Below, in pieces: positions 47,573-58,550 of a stretch of DNA of 64,000 nt. The notes below the pieces were generated by a model, which was given only the letters and a program-made list of their open reading frames with translations, did no database searches and was not told the origin of the DNA. The translations under genes were made by a program, and so were the position numbers. Origin of the DNA: Numida meleagris (Eukaryota > Chordata > Aves > Galliformes > Numididae); the NCBI RefSeq assembly GCF_002078875.1, contig NC_034411.1, positions 7,189,009 to 7,253,008 on the forward strand. Reading direction: 5' to 3'. The stretch's first letter is position 1, and each line of letters opens with the position of its first letter.

Positions 47573-49816
47573 TGGCATGGAAATGCATGAGCAACACTTG
47601 GCTATTGTTTCTGATGCAGCACCCACCAGAAGCGTTGTGCCTGGTTTTCCCCAACCCAAGGCAGAGTAGGCGAGCTGACTGTGGAAATGACTCATTCAGT
47701 CTCTATAATGGAGATATACCAGCTATTGGACATCTTTATTTCTCATTCATTAAATGAACCCAGTGTCTACTGCTATGATAGCCATCAACAAAGACAGACG
47801 AGGAAATAAAAAAGGGGGAAAGAGCAAGAAGGGGAATACAAATGAATATTATAGACTACTGTATGGGCCCTATTACTAAAAATGAATACAAAATACTTTA
47901 AAAAAAATACATTAAGCAGGTATTGGCTTACATTGAGGTCAATATTGTGATTCATTTAACTCAAGGGACAATAAATCTTGATATTGACTGAAAACATAAG
48001 TCAATATGCATACTGCTGTTTGCATTCCATTATAAAAAGGAGGGGGCTAAGTTTAATAGACAGTTGTAGAAGAAAATTAGTTTGCCAAAAGATTTTTTTT
48101 TTACCTTTTAAATTCAACAGCTTAAAGAACATTGCAGCTGCAGACCACCACAGCGAAACAGTTGCTTCTCACTTTGAAGGTGGTTTGGGGCTGGTGACCA
48201 TCTCACCCCCAGGCACATTGCAAAGCTCCAACATAACCAGCAGGCCTGAGTTGACCTAAAAAGGGGATGGGCTGCAGAAGTTATTTAAAGGTCTACTCTC
48301 CATAAGAGGCAGCCCTATTCCTTCCTATTCCAGGGAGAACTTCTACTTACGGAAGTCAAATAGAACCGAAGTTATTACACTACTCTTACAGTGAAAGAAA
48401 GGTGTGGATGAAACTCTGTCAATGTTCTTTCAGCTTTTATTTGAGCTGAGCTGCAGGATTCTCTCATCCTACTTCTGATAAGTGAGCAGCAGACATGGGA
48501 GCTTGGCAGAGCTCATGCTGGGTAATCACATTTTACCTCTGTTCATATGGAGAGCAGTGAGAGCTTTGTCCCTAATTTCTTCTGAAGCAAAATCAGAAAA
48601 ACAATGTACAACCCATAGTATAGTCCCACGACAGATGACAGCCTGTTCCATACAAGGATCAAGGGCAGCAGCACGAACAGGCATCAGGCCATCTGCCTCC
48701 CACACAGACTGGCTGGGACAGTGGTTTTCAGGTGAGAAGACAGATCCTCTTTAAAAACATGGCAAGTTCATTTTCCTTCCTACTCCGTAGGGATACACCA
48801 ACATTTGCAATAATTTTACTGACACATTTAAACAAAATATAGGCTCCTCACAATACTTCTCACAACCCGAAATAAGTTTATTTGGGAAAAAAAAAAGTCA
48901 CATTTTTAGAAATTCGGTGAAAAACAGACTGTATGTCTAATACCTGAGCTCCCAGGGCAGCTCAGCTCCTGCCCTGGCAGGAAGAGCCAGGGGCCTCTCA
49001 GCCCTCCTCACCTGAGAAGGTCACCAAAGCTAAGCAGCCTTTGATGGAATGCTTTGGTGTCAGCAGGCTGGCTGACCCAGCACACTGTCCTGCTGGAAAA
49101 CTCCCAACCTCTCCTCAACTGGAGGCATCAGGCTTACCTGCCTGCACACTCTAAGCATAGTTATCTTCCTCATCGTGCACAAGGTCTTCCAAAAACATGT
49201 CTCAAAGATAGCTTCCCTATGGCACATGGTCCAGCCTAACACATGGCTCCATCTGGCCCCCGTTAGCACCCGACCTCGTGAAACAATATGTCCACATGCA
49301 GGACAGCCTATCCCACAAACACTGAGCCTGCACAGCAAGGACTTCAAGAGAAAAAAAAAAAAATAGTAGGAAAAAAAAGGAAAAAACCCAGCTACATCAC
49401 TTTAAAAAGCCCTTCTCTTGTAAAAGTACACTGTTTAACTGAAAGAAATTGTACTATTCTCAGTGAAATGTTTCAACTGTCAAATTAAGCTTTCTGGGAG
49501 CTGGTAGAACAGCGTGTGACATCACAGGCAATTACACAGCCCCGAGTTACTGACCTCTGAAGTCAACCAAGGTGAACAACAAAACTTATTTACTCGGCAT
49601 GGCCAAATATTGGGGAGATTCAGTTTTGACTTTACATTCTGCGGTGCTGAACCTTCACCATCACCACTGAACTGTACTGAAAGCACACAATGATGAGATA
49701 GGAAAGCTCTTCTCCACCTGTGGAACTTCATAAGGAAAATCACAGCATTTGCACACAAGTGTGCACAAAAGCATGCACAACTTTGCTTCTTTTGCAGGCC
49801 AAGAAACACTTTCCCC
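47573..49816. other. non-coding DNA, nothing recognised
   Basis: Contains a small hairpin (CCTGCC / GGCAGG) near 48970-48985 and an A13 run at 49351-49363. Overlapping frames at 49054-49366 on both strands have no domain. Confidence 0.5.
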
Positions 49817-49858
49817 CATATGTGCACGTGTATGCATATACACATGCATACATATGTA
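49817..49858. repeat. 42-nt alternating pyrimidine-purine tract
   Basis: Strict pyrimidine-purine alternation without a single break, made of CA, TA, TG and CG steps rather than a plain dinucleotide repeat. It is also a quasi-palindrome: the outer CATATGT / ACATATG arms match perfectly. Such DNA is prone to Z-form or cruciform extrusion. Confidence 0.9.
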
Positions 49859-52800
49859 ACAGTACCTTGGTGCACAATAAAGTGCAGGGAGAAGGGAGCA
49901 TGAGAAGAAAGACCTGTAGAAACTGTTTTACTTCTAAAAGCAATGTGACCCACAGTGTGTAACATAGCACTTCAATTTATTCCTTTCTGGTGACAAGAAG
50001 TGGGATGTTTTGCTTCTCACCAACTCCCCGGTGTCAGGAAGTCCCCTGGCAAAATGTGGCTCCCAGCAGAGCAGGCTCCAGAGGTCATGGCTGTGCCATG
50101 CCAAGACTCACAGGGTCACAGTGGAGAAAACCATCTCTCAAGGGAAGCTTGACTCCTGGATATCACTCACTTCAACAGACCCAGGACTTCACCAGTGTTC
50201 GTTCACAGCCCAACACTGCTTTTTTCACCCAGCTTCCATCCCCACTGGCTCAGGGCAGCCAGCAGTGACATCAGCACTCCGTGCTGAGCTGCAACATCTG
50301 GGAATGCTCCTGGGTTAATGCATCTCCTTGAGAGCCAAGAAGCTCCGTGGCACTCACTTTCACAAAAGGCAACAGTTACAGTAGCAGGGACTATGCGCCT
50401 GGGAGAGAAAAACACCCATAGTTTTGTGAGGGATGATTCGTCCAGGCAGGTTTAGAGGCAGTGTGCTGAGGCCAGGTACCACAAACCATCCCTAGGAAAG
50501 GCATCAGGCTACTTTTAATGGAAGTATGCCAGGGCTGTTATCCTGCCAAGCTGGTTTAAAATGGAAGAGAATTTCCCTGCAATATCTGTGCTCATTGAAA
50601 AGAATCAGTCAGAACCTTGACGAGGGTCCATTTCAAACCTTAAGTCTTGCATTAAGCAATGTTCCCACACTCAGCCAGGGTCTGGGCAGGAGCTCCTGCA
50701 GCTGGATCGGGCCCTGCAGCACCGGCTCACAGCTGGGAAGGAGATTGGTGTCCCAGCATTGCTGCCACCCAGCCAAAGGGTAAAGAAGAGATGCACAGGA
50801 TGGAGGTAGCCACATTCCAGCTTAATATAGACACTGCACATTCTGCTGGTCGGTGGCAGGTCAGAGAAAGCTGGCTGCTCCCCTCCACTTAAGGAAGACA
50901 AAAAATAAAAAAAGCACAACCAAAAAAAAGCCATAAATTTGAACAAAAGGCACAATTTGTCACTACTCTCCAAATCAAGAGCAGTGGAATTTGTTCCCCT
51001 GGGAAAACTTGAGATGTCTTTACACTTCTCCTGAGTAAAACCAAACCTTTTTTGTTTTATTTTATAAAGTTACTAACTCTTCTGGCACTAACTACTTGCA
51101 GGGACTCTCCTCTCACCTCTCCCCCTGGCCCAGAACAGCCTTGCAAAGCACAGAGCAAAGCACCAGCCCCTGCAGCCAGCCTCCCAGCTGGCTTTGAGGT
51201 CACCTGTTAGGTACCAGGGCAGGATACTTAAACGAACTCAGCTCTATTGCTCTTCCAGCTGCAAGTCCACTTCTACACCAACACCTGTGATCACATTGCT
51301 CTCTGCTCCCATTCAACAAAAGTGAGTTCAGGGCCTGCAGGCAGAGCCCCAGCTATTATCAAATTACTTACAGGGACAGGCACACCTCCATTCACACCTA
51401 TGTCCAGCCTGAGACCCCAATTGCTCCCCTCCATCTCTCACACCGCATGGCTGCATCTTCCCTGCAGCACAGACCCCAGCACGGAGCAGAGCACTCACCC
51501 CAGCAAAACAGGGGAGGTTTAGGTCTGTATGTGCACTTCACAGCTCAGGCCCAGCTGAGCACGGAACACATTAGAATTTTCTCTGTCTCTTTTTTCCCCC
51601 TTATTCTGAGAGATTTCTCCAGAGACAGAGAAGGAGGAAGCATTTTTGCCTCCAAGAAAGAATGAAAATTACAACCCTATCTACATAGCAAAGGATACTT
51701 TACTCCAGGGTGCAGAACAAGAAGGCTGAAAGAAATGTAAGCTAACACAAAAATTATGAGCAACTGTGGATGTGGCTAGGTCTCTGGTGTGAGATCAGGA
51801 TGCCATCCTTTTTTATTTCTTCCTTCTTTTCTATTTCGAAGGTGTAGATAGATATTCAAATCATACAGTGGGCAATGCAGGTAAATAAAGTTTTCAAGAT
51901 TTCCAAATACATACAACAGCTCTGCAGTGGGGAAATCTTATCAAACAGAGAAGGATGAAGAATAAGTCTTGTAGAACTAGTAAGAGTAAATTAATTTGGT
52001 GCTATGATAACAAATTAAGCGGTTTCGGTCAGGTAGGCAGGCTGGTGCCGTTTCTGGTGCACGTATTTTTGGTGCATATCAGTTTGACAGTGATGGAAAG
52101 AGGGACCTGATCTGAAATACTTCTCTCCTTCAGCCAGATAAGCATGCCAGCAGAACTCTCATACGTGTAAGTCAGCTCTTCTCCAGCCCTCAGCTACTCT
52201 GCCAGTTGTTTAGTCTTCCATAAAGAATGCATACATTTTTCCTGCATTCAAACATTTTATCAAACTGCCATATAAAAGTCAATGGATATTAAAACAGTGC
52301 AGTACTGTATATCCTTGCTACAGCCCCAAATTCAATTATAATCCTTCAAGACTCCAGGGAAAAGTTACAAGTGGAAACACTGCGTGCTCAAAAAATGAGA
52401 AATGATTGCATTCAGCATCTGTAAGTTTATTTCTAATGCCTTTTCCTCAGGAAGGCAGGTACAAATAATTTGCAGTAGTGATGCTGCTTTAGATGGAAAT
52501 GTGTCTTTTGCCTTGCTGCTAACTGCACTTCATCTTTAGTTTAAGCTGTCTTCCAACTATCAAAGCATTCCCCCCTCTACCTAAATGATTCTAAAACATT
52601 GTGCTCATTGCTGCAGGAGGAAATAGAAGCAAAGCCAGTTACATTTGTTCCTCATACGGGTTAGCAGTAGAGGCATTAAAAAAAAAAAAACCACTTTTTT
52701 TTTGTATAGATACCTTTAAAGACTTTTACTTTGAGCAAATATGGGACTCGTCACTTGATGATTAATTTGCATGTTGATAGGCAGTCAGTGTAGCAGCTTT

Positions 52801-53448
52801 CAGATTAGGGACATTCCGCTGCACACTAAAAGGCACAAAGAACAAAAAGTGAATTTCAATCTTGCCCTTCTTTTCCAGTCAGTGCATTCCCAGCCCATGT
52901 CTATTGATGAGCAGCTGGAACAATACCAAAATGCAGTGTAAGATCAATCCTGCTGTTTACTTCGCTGAGCTGAAGGAACAAAGGACAGAAGAAAGGACTT
53001 AAACCCAGCTATAGTAAAAGAGTGGGGATGAAGGATGAAAAATGTGCCTGATGGGCAGTAGCACAGAGTAAACTCATTTAGAAAATAGGCAGCTCCAGCT
53101 GAGATAAAACCAATGATGATTTGTATTTTGTACTGTATCTTCAGGGGATAAAAGCACTTCTATCAGATACCATTGGAGGCAAACTTGAAACACTGCAGTA
53201 AAATGCTGTGTTCCCTACTAGGGAGAGAATAAAAATTCCCATAATTGCAAAGGAGTGTTAAATATCTGATTGTGCATGCTTTTTTCCTCCCATGGTGAGA
53301 TAACTCAACCCGGTCCTCTTTTTAACTTCACAGGACCCGTCTAATGGAATATTCAGCTGGATGCTTTTGTATCAAATGCAGCATGACACAGTGTTTTACT
53401 TGATAAATACTGATAATTGTAATTTGGAGGATTACTGGTCTTTTAGCC
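49859..53448. other. unique non-coding DNA, nothing recognised
   Basis: GC-richer to about 51550, AT-rich after that. Frames of up to 102 codons are without domains; none of at least 60 codons is found from about 51670 to 54250. An A13 run lies at 52678-52690. Parts of 52200-53420 are AT-rich and unique and might be regulatory, but I see no motif cluster worth a separate call. Confidence 0.5.
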
Positions 53449-53465
53449 TTTTTTTTTTTTTTTTT
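53449..53465. repeat. poly-T run (17 nt)
   Basis: Seventeen T followed by AATAAAG. Confidence 0.9.
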
Positions 53466-54846
53466 AATAAAGCAATTTCAATTGAGAAGGATGTAATTCC
53501 AGTGCCGGAGCAGGCCAGAGGAGCCAGAAAGTGAGGGAGGAAAAAGTTTTTGTTCAAATGTAAATATCTTAACAAACTGTAAATAGCAGGAAGGAAAAAA
53601 AAATACAGCAGTCCCTTTAATCTCTAAACCAAAATGATCCTAAATCAAAAATCTATTTACTTTTACTGAAAAGCAAGAATACGACACAATGAGCTACCAC
53701 CATCTCAGGCAAGGACAGCACAACACGGAATAACATAGATGGCAAAAATGAACATCAAGAGAATTGATGGCATCCCTGTTGAGATTCAAGTACAGTGGAA
53801 TTTGGTTGTTTACTGATCACCCTTTATAGGGTTTGTTCACTTATCTGGCTCAAAAAATCACTTCCCAGAGGCTATTACTTGCTGATAGGGACGTGCTTGC
53901 TCCTTGCTTCCACTGATAAATGTGCATTCTTCTCATAAGGATGAAATTTGAAGTAATTTATTTGATTTTCTGTGATGTTTCAAAGGAATTTCCAACTGTC
54001 ACAGACCAGCAGATAAACAATGTTCATGTTTGCAGGAGTAAGCACTTAGAGACAATTATAAATTGGCCTGCCAGACAGCAGCACACCAGAGTGTGAATGT
54101 TGTCTTTGCAAATAGGGGCCTGGTTCCTATATGTGCACGGTCAGTTTGGAAAGGACATTCTTTAAGGGAATGAGAGGCAAAAAGCAGGCAGAAAAATGGG
54201 AGACTTGAACAAACCAAGCAGTAGAGAAAAGCTTCTGTAGTACATCCAAATGCAGGTGTGCCAGCATAGCAGGAGCAATAAAGGTCTGAAGTTAGGCACG
54301 AGCATCTCTACTGCTGCCTCAACAGCTGACGTATTTCTGTGGGCTGAGGAAGATCCAAAATATTTTCTTCATTTCACCTCATTTTCGAACCCCCTGTTTA
54401 CTCCAGAGCGACCCAGCATGTCTCTTTCACCCAGGGATACAATAGCCAAGAAATTCAGGTCCTGATTCTGCAACTTTTTTCTTTCAGCCTCATTCAGCAG
54501 GAAATGTCAAACCGCTGCTAATTATGATCAGTATTAATATTAGAATCAGAAAGAAGGCACATTCTGCTTCTGTTAAGACAGCTTTATCCAGTCCATTCCT
54601 GTGCTAGAGATTTTAACTTTCCTTTTCACTACCCCTGTGGGTGCTTTCCTGCAGTCCCACAGCATGCCAGGATTTCGCCCAGCGGGGCACTAACACAATC
54701 ACCTCACCCTGGTGAGAGAGGGCAGAGCGTGGCCCAGTTCCCAAAAGAAGAAGAATTTTTTGTCTATTTATGGCAACTTTCTCTAAGTGCAGGAGTACTT
54801 CTATTAGGTTCTGTGTGCACTCTCTCTCTTGTTACACAACAAGCAG
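53466..54846. other. unique non-coding DNA, nothing recognised
   Basis: AT-rich DNA without a recognised gene, element or dense motif cluster. Confidence 0.55.
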
Positions 54847-54891
54847 CATAATCAGATAAACCAGGCACATCCATAATCAGACAAACCAGGC
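54847..54891. repeat. 25-bp period near-perfect tandem repeat
   Basis: Two 20-base copies beginning CATAATCAGA at 54847-54866 and 54872-54891 differ at one position and are offset by 25 bases. They lie about 90 bp left of the hAT relic. Confidence 0.85.
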
Positions 54892-54980
54892 CTGGACCAG
54901 CCCCTCCTGCAGCCACCTCCTGCCCCACACCATCATGGTGGCCAGGCCAGGCCCCAGGCGTGCACCCATCGCTCCCAGGA

Positions 54981-55380
54981 CTTGAGAACCTGTTTCAAGA
55001 TCGCTGAAAAAATTGTCAATTTTCTGGTACACTTGAGATTCCATTTTCAGATCACATAAATAGATGTTTAAATGTAGTGTATAGAGCCACAATCGGACAT
55101 TCACCTCAAAAATTTGGTAATGTCTCTTCACCAGACTTTTATAAGACCTCTCTCACCAAAGAGAAATGCCCCACGCTTCACCATCACACCTTATTCATGC
55201 CATTGCTCTCTGGCAGCGCATACATTTGTGAACAACTTTTTTCAAGGATCAAGCACAGGAAGAATAAAATGTCATCAAAAATCTCAGATGAACACCAGAG
55301 AGCTCACTGAGAATTGCAGCCACTGCCATCGAACTAGCATTGTGCTAGTGTCACAAAAACAGGATAAACCATCCCACTAG
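54981..55380 (+). pseudogene. hAT transposase C-terminal remnant, decayed
   Basis: Read in frame from 54981, the translation follows the C-terminal end of Charlie/hAT-type transposases. It has an ENLFQDR-like stretch (54984-55004), a DFYKTSLTKEK segment (about 55131-55163), then the dimerisation signature SGSAYICEQLFSRIKHRK with a KISDEH motif (about 55209-55295). The matching tail, ending QKQDKPSH before a TAG (55357-55380), continues in another frame, so at least one frameshift lies near 55300. An in-frame TGA at 55005-55007 also breaks it. The N-terminal zinc finger and catalytic core are absent. It is a fossil, not a domesticated gene, on present evidence. Confidence 0.8.
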
Positions 55381-55471
55381 TTTCATGGTTTTGTTGACCT
55401 CTTTTTTGTTTTAATGAAAAGTATTAAAAATTGAAATAAGTTTTGTAACTTATATACATAAAGTATATATT
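55381..55471. other. AT-rich spacer between two transposon relics
   Basis: About 90 bp of AT-rich DNA. It may include the 3' non-coding end of the hAT element; no hAT terminal inverted repeat or 8-bp target duplication could be identified by eye. Confidence 0.5.
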
Positions 55472-56029
55472 TACAAGAGCTGCTCCAGAAGTAATGCCTC
55501 CTGCTTTACGATTTTGGCCCTCAAAGTCAGAGATAGGTATTGATGATATGGCAGTAGAAGTTGAACATTCCCAACTATATTCCACTACATATTGTTACTG
55601 TGCAATAGATGGCAGCAGAGGGGCAGTCTGTCAGAATGGTGTCTGACATGGAAATGCATAGGAAGCAGAAGCATGGAATTGAATTCCTCCATGTGGAAAA
55701 AATGGCCCCCACTGACAATGATTGATGCTTGCTGAACGTCGATGGAGAGCAAACAGTGGATGTAGCACAGTGAGGCAGTGGGTGGTGAGTTTCAGCTGTG
55801 GCAATGGCAATCATGGCTCACCTCTGCTAGTGCGGATTTTTATGAGCACAGCATGCAGGCTCTTGTTTATCACGGGTGAAAATGCACAGCTAATGGTGGT
55901 AACTATGTTGAAAAATAGTGTTTTGTAACTCAGACTTTGCTCTATCAAGCAGCGGTACTATGTTCTTTCTATCTGGTGTAGTTTCCACAGAAATGAATAG
56001 GAGGCATTACTTTTGGTGCAACCTATGCT
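55472..56029 (+). mobile_element. Galluhop-like mariner, internally deleted, both ends kept
   Basis: Both terminal inverted repeats are present. The left (about 55472-55501) and right (about 56000-56029) share GGAGGCATTACTT-TGG-GCA when one is reverse-complemented, with a few mismatches near the tips. The total length of about 560 bp compares with roughly 1.2-1.3 kb for an autonomous mariner. The left part holds the transposase N-terminus and the right ~220 bp matches the 3' end seen in the other mariner copy; the catalytic middle is deleted with a junction near 55805-55820. It was a non-autonomous, MITE-like derivative. Confidence 0.88.
55636..55810 (+). pseudogene. mariner transposase N-terminal remnant
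   Basis: An ATG at 55636 opens a frame of 29 codons ending in TGA at 55723-55725. A second frame then continues with STVRQWVVSFS at about 55770-55800, the DNA-binding helix-turn-helix region of mariner transposases. A stop and at least one frameshift therefore separate the start from the HTH, and the catalytic domain is missing. Confidence 0.75.
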
Positions 56030-58524
56030 TGTGCGGCCCAAGACAATTCTTCTTCACTCAGTGTGGCCCAGGCAAGACAAAAGTTTGGACCGATGAGATA
56101 AACTGCTGTTAATTTTAACCCTCCCTGCAGAACTTTCATCCAAGCGCACCATCTGCATTAGGGAAGAGTCTTCTATTTTTATCTATAAGCATAAATATTT
56201 GGTACGCTGATGTATCTTAAATTTTTAACTACGTTCCTCTAAGCCCAAGAGTTCACGTAGCTTCAGAGGCGACATGAGCCAGTTTACAACCCTCTGGAAA
56301 CAAGCAGACTCTGACAAGGGTTCATAGCTGAAATAACCCTTACTATAGTGGTAAAAATTCAATCCCATCAGTATAAAATAAGGCAGCATTATTCTAAGCA
56401 ATTCTACGTCCATAAATAGCACAAGATTAAAGTGCCTATAAATTGCAAAGTCTTATTTACTTCTAGATACAATTACATTTACAACAGATAAATGTCCAAA
56501 GTCTTTGAAATCTTAAGTCCCTGGTGTCATTTTTTTGGATGCAAAACTATAATGTATGTATATGTAATATGCATTCCCCTTGAGAACATAACTCACAGGG
56601 AGTCTAGTGAGAAAAAACTACCTTCCTCTGACTTATTTTTTCAGCCATTGGCCCTCTGATGAAATCCCTGACAGTTACCCCCTACTTCCACAGCATAGCA
56701 ATTAAAAAAAAGGCTAGTCATACATCTTTCCCTCTTAATTAAACAGAAGCAGCATGCAGTGCTCAGGTCTGCAAGGTTATTTGCCCAGTGCCCTGTGCCT
56801 TTTCAAGGCAAGAGGATGATCTGGTCACACCATCATGGGCTAGCACAGCAGCTCCCTAAGGGCCCGCAGCCAAGAAGGACAGCAGACACAAAGCCAAATG
56901 TTCCGCAGCTGCTGCATTTGTGGCTCCCTGACACCTCAAATGGATCCCTAAGGTTAAGGAAGCCGGGTCTTTTTCACTTTGAAAGAGGTTGTCCTGTTGT
57001 AATGTTAGGTGAAGGGTGGGAAAGGGATGGACACGTGTTCTCTAAAGGCAAGTGTAGTGCAGTCGTGTAAGGACTGGGTGTCACAAGGGGAACACCATGA
57101 TATGAAATGAGGCACATACTCACTGGCCAGTGCTAATGGGAAACACCTTCAGCACGTCTAGAACAACCTCTTAGCCCCTCACCCCACGTTCACAACTGAA
57201 CAAAAGCATGAGTTGTGCTTGTCCCACATGCTGCAAAACAGGAGAGCAGCAAGCAAAAACGCGTGGAGGAAGTCACTCAACCTCCCACAGGAATTTCTGA
57301 AATTGCACATTATTTAATTCTTAATTACTAATTACTTACATACTAATTACTTGAATCCCACAAGCAAGATCTTTTTAATGTAGCTGACATACATTTTTCA
57401 GAGATTATCCAAAATTTCACAGACCTTGCCAAAAAAAGGACAAGCAAGCAGCCGATCAGACTTTGAAATTGCAGTGATATCTTTATCGTGTCCTCCTCAG
57501 TTCATCTTTTTTCCCATTAATGATAAACACGTGAAAATAAATAAGGAATGTAGGTAAGTCTCTTTCTGAGATCGGGCATACTGGTGTCCTTGTTTTTAAG
57601 GGAAAAAAGCTCCCAAAACTTTACAGAGATCTAAAGGTCCCAGAGATTGACTATGGTAAGAAATCAGGCACAAAATCCAAGTGAGGTGGCTTCATTCAGC
57701 ACCGGAACCTGTTGGTCCTTGAAACAAGAGCAATAACGGGCAGTTACTGCAGGAACTTCTCCAACAATCTCTGCACAGACCTTGCTGATGCCAACAGCTG
57801 GGCAGGAGCACACATGTGGTTCCTGGCCTCTTTCCTAGGGTAGCTAGCAAGGACCAAGCTTGTGCCCAGTTATCTATAGAGATGCACCATGAAAGTTGTT
57901 TCTTATACAACTCCAGCTTGAACTTCCTCGACATTTCTTTACGATTCTGCAGGCTTGGAACAAAGCCTATTTATTACCAAAGCCTTCCACTGAAATTATC
58001 CTGGCTTTTGTCCTCCCGAAACAATGCAAGAATCTTCGTGTGTATACATCTCTGTAGCTCTGGAAAGCCCAGATCAAGAGCTGGCCTATCCAGAATATCC
58101 TAGTTGAAAGCATTTTTCCAGGGGGTTGAAGCAGTGTTCAACATCTATCTTTATCTCATCAGCTCCAGCTCTTCAAGCCAGAGTAGCAGACATGCACTGA
58201 GCAGACAGCTGAAGATTTAATCATTCTTTTCAAAAGGCACACTGTAAGAGGAAGGATTCGAAATAAAGGAGGAGAAACAAAGGGGGGCAGGACTAAGAGC
58301 AGTTTCAAACAGAAGTGTCTCTAATTTGCATCCAAAAAAATCGTTTCACTACTTAAGCTTTGACAAGAAACGCAATCCACAGAGTCTGCAAGGTGATTAC
58401 AGCAGTTTCAGAGCACTCCCCAGATGATGGAGAGAATGTGAGCTAAGAGGCTAGGAATGGGAACAGCCAGTAAAACAGGTCAGAGTGCAAGGCTTGGACC
58501 TCTGCTTTTAAGAGGTTAGCCTGT
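56030..58524. other. unique non-coding DNA, nothing recognised
   Basis: AT-rich to about 56750, GC-richer near 56760-57060 where a 103-codon frame lies without domain. A run of ATTACTAATTACTT-type sequence near 57318-57352 has repeated TAATTAC units (about three copies) and may bind homeodomain proteins. No gene is supported. Confidence 0.5.
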
Positions 58525-58550
58525 AAATAAAATAAAATAAAATAATAAAT
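58525..58550. repeat. (AAAAT)n microsatellite
   Basis: Imperfect AAAAT/AAAT units over 26 bp. Confidence 0.85.

Noticed and set aside
55606..55625. CTCF-like GGCAGCAGAGGGGCAG inside the mariner
   Set aside because: One extra G breaks the core spacing, and the segment is ordinary mariner sequence.
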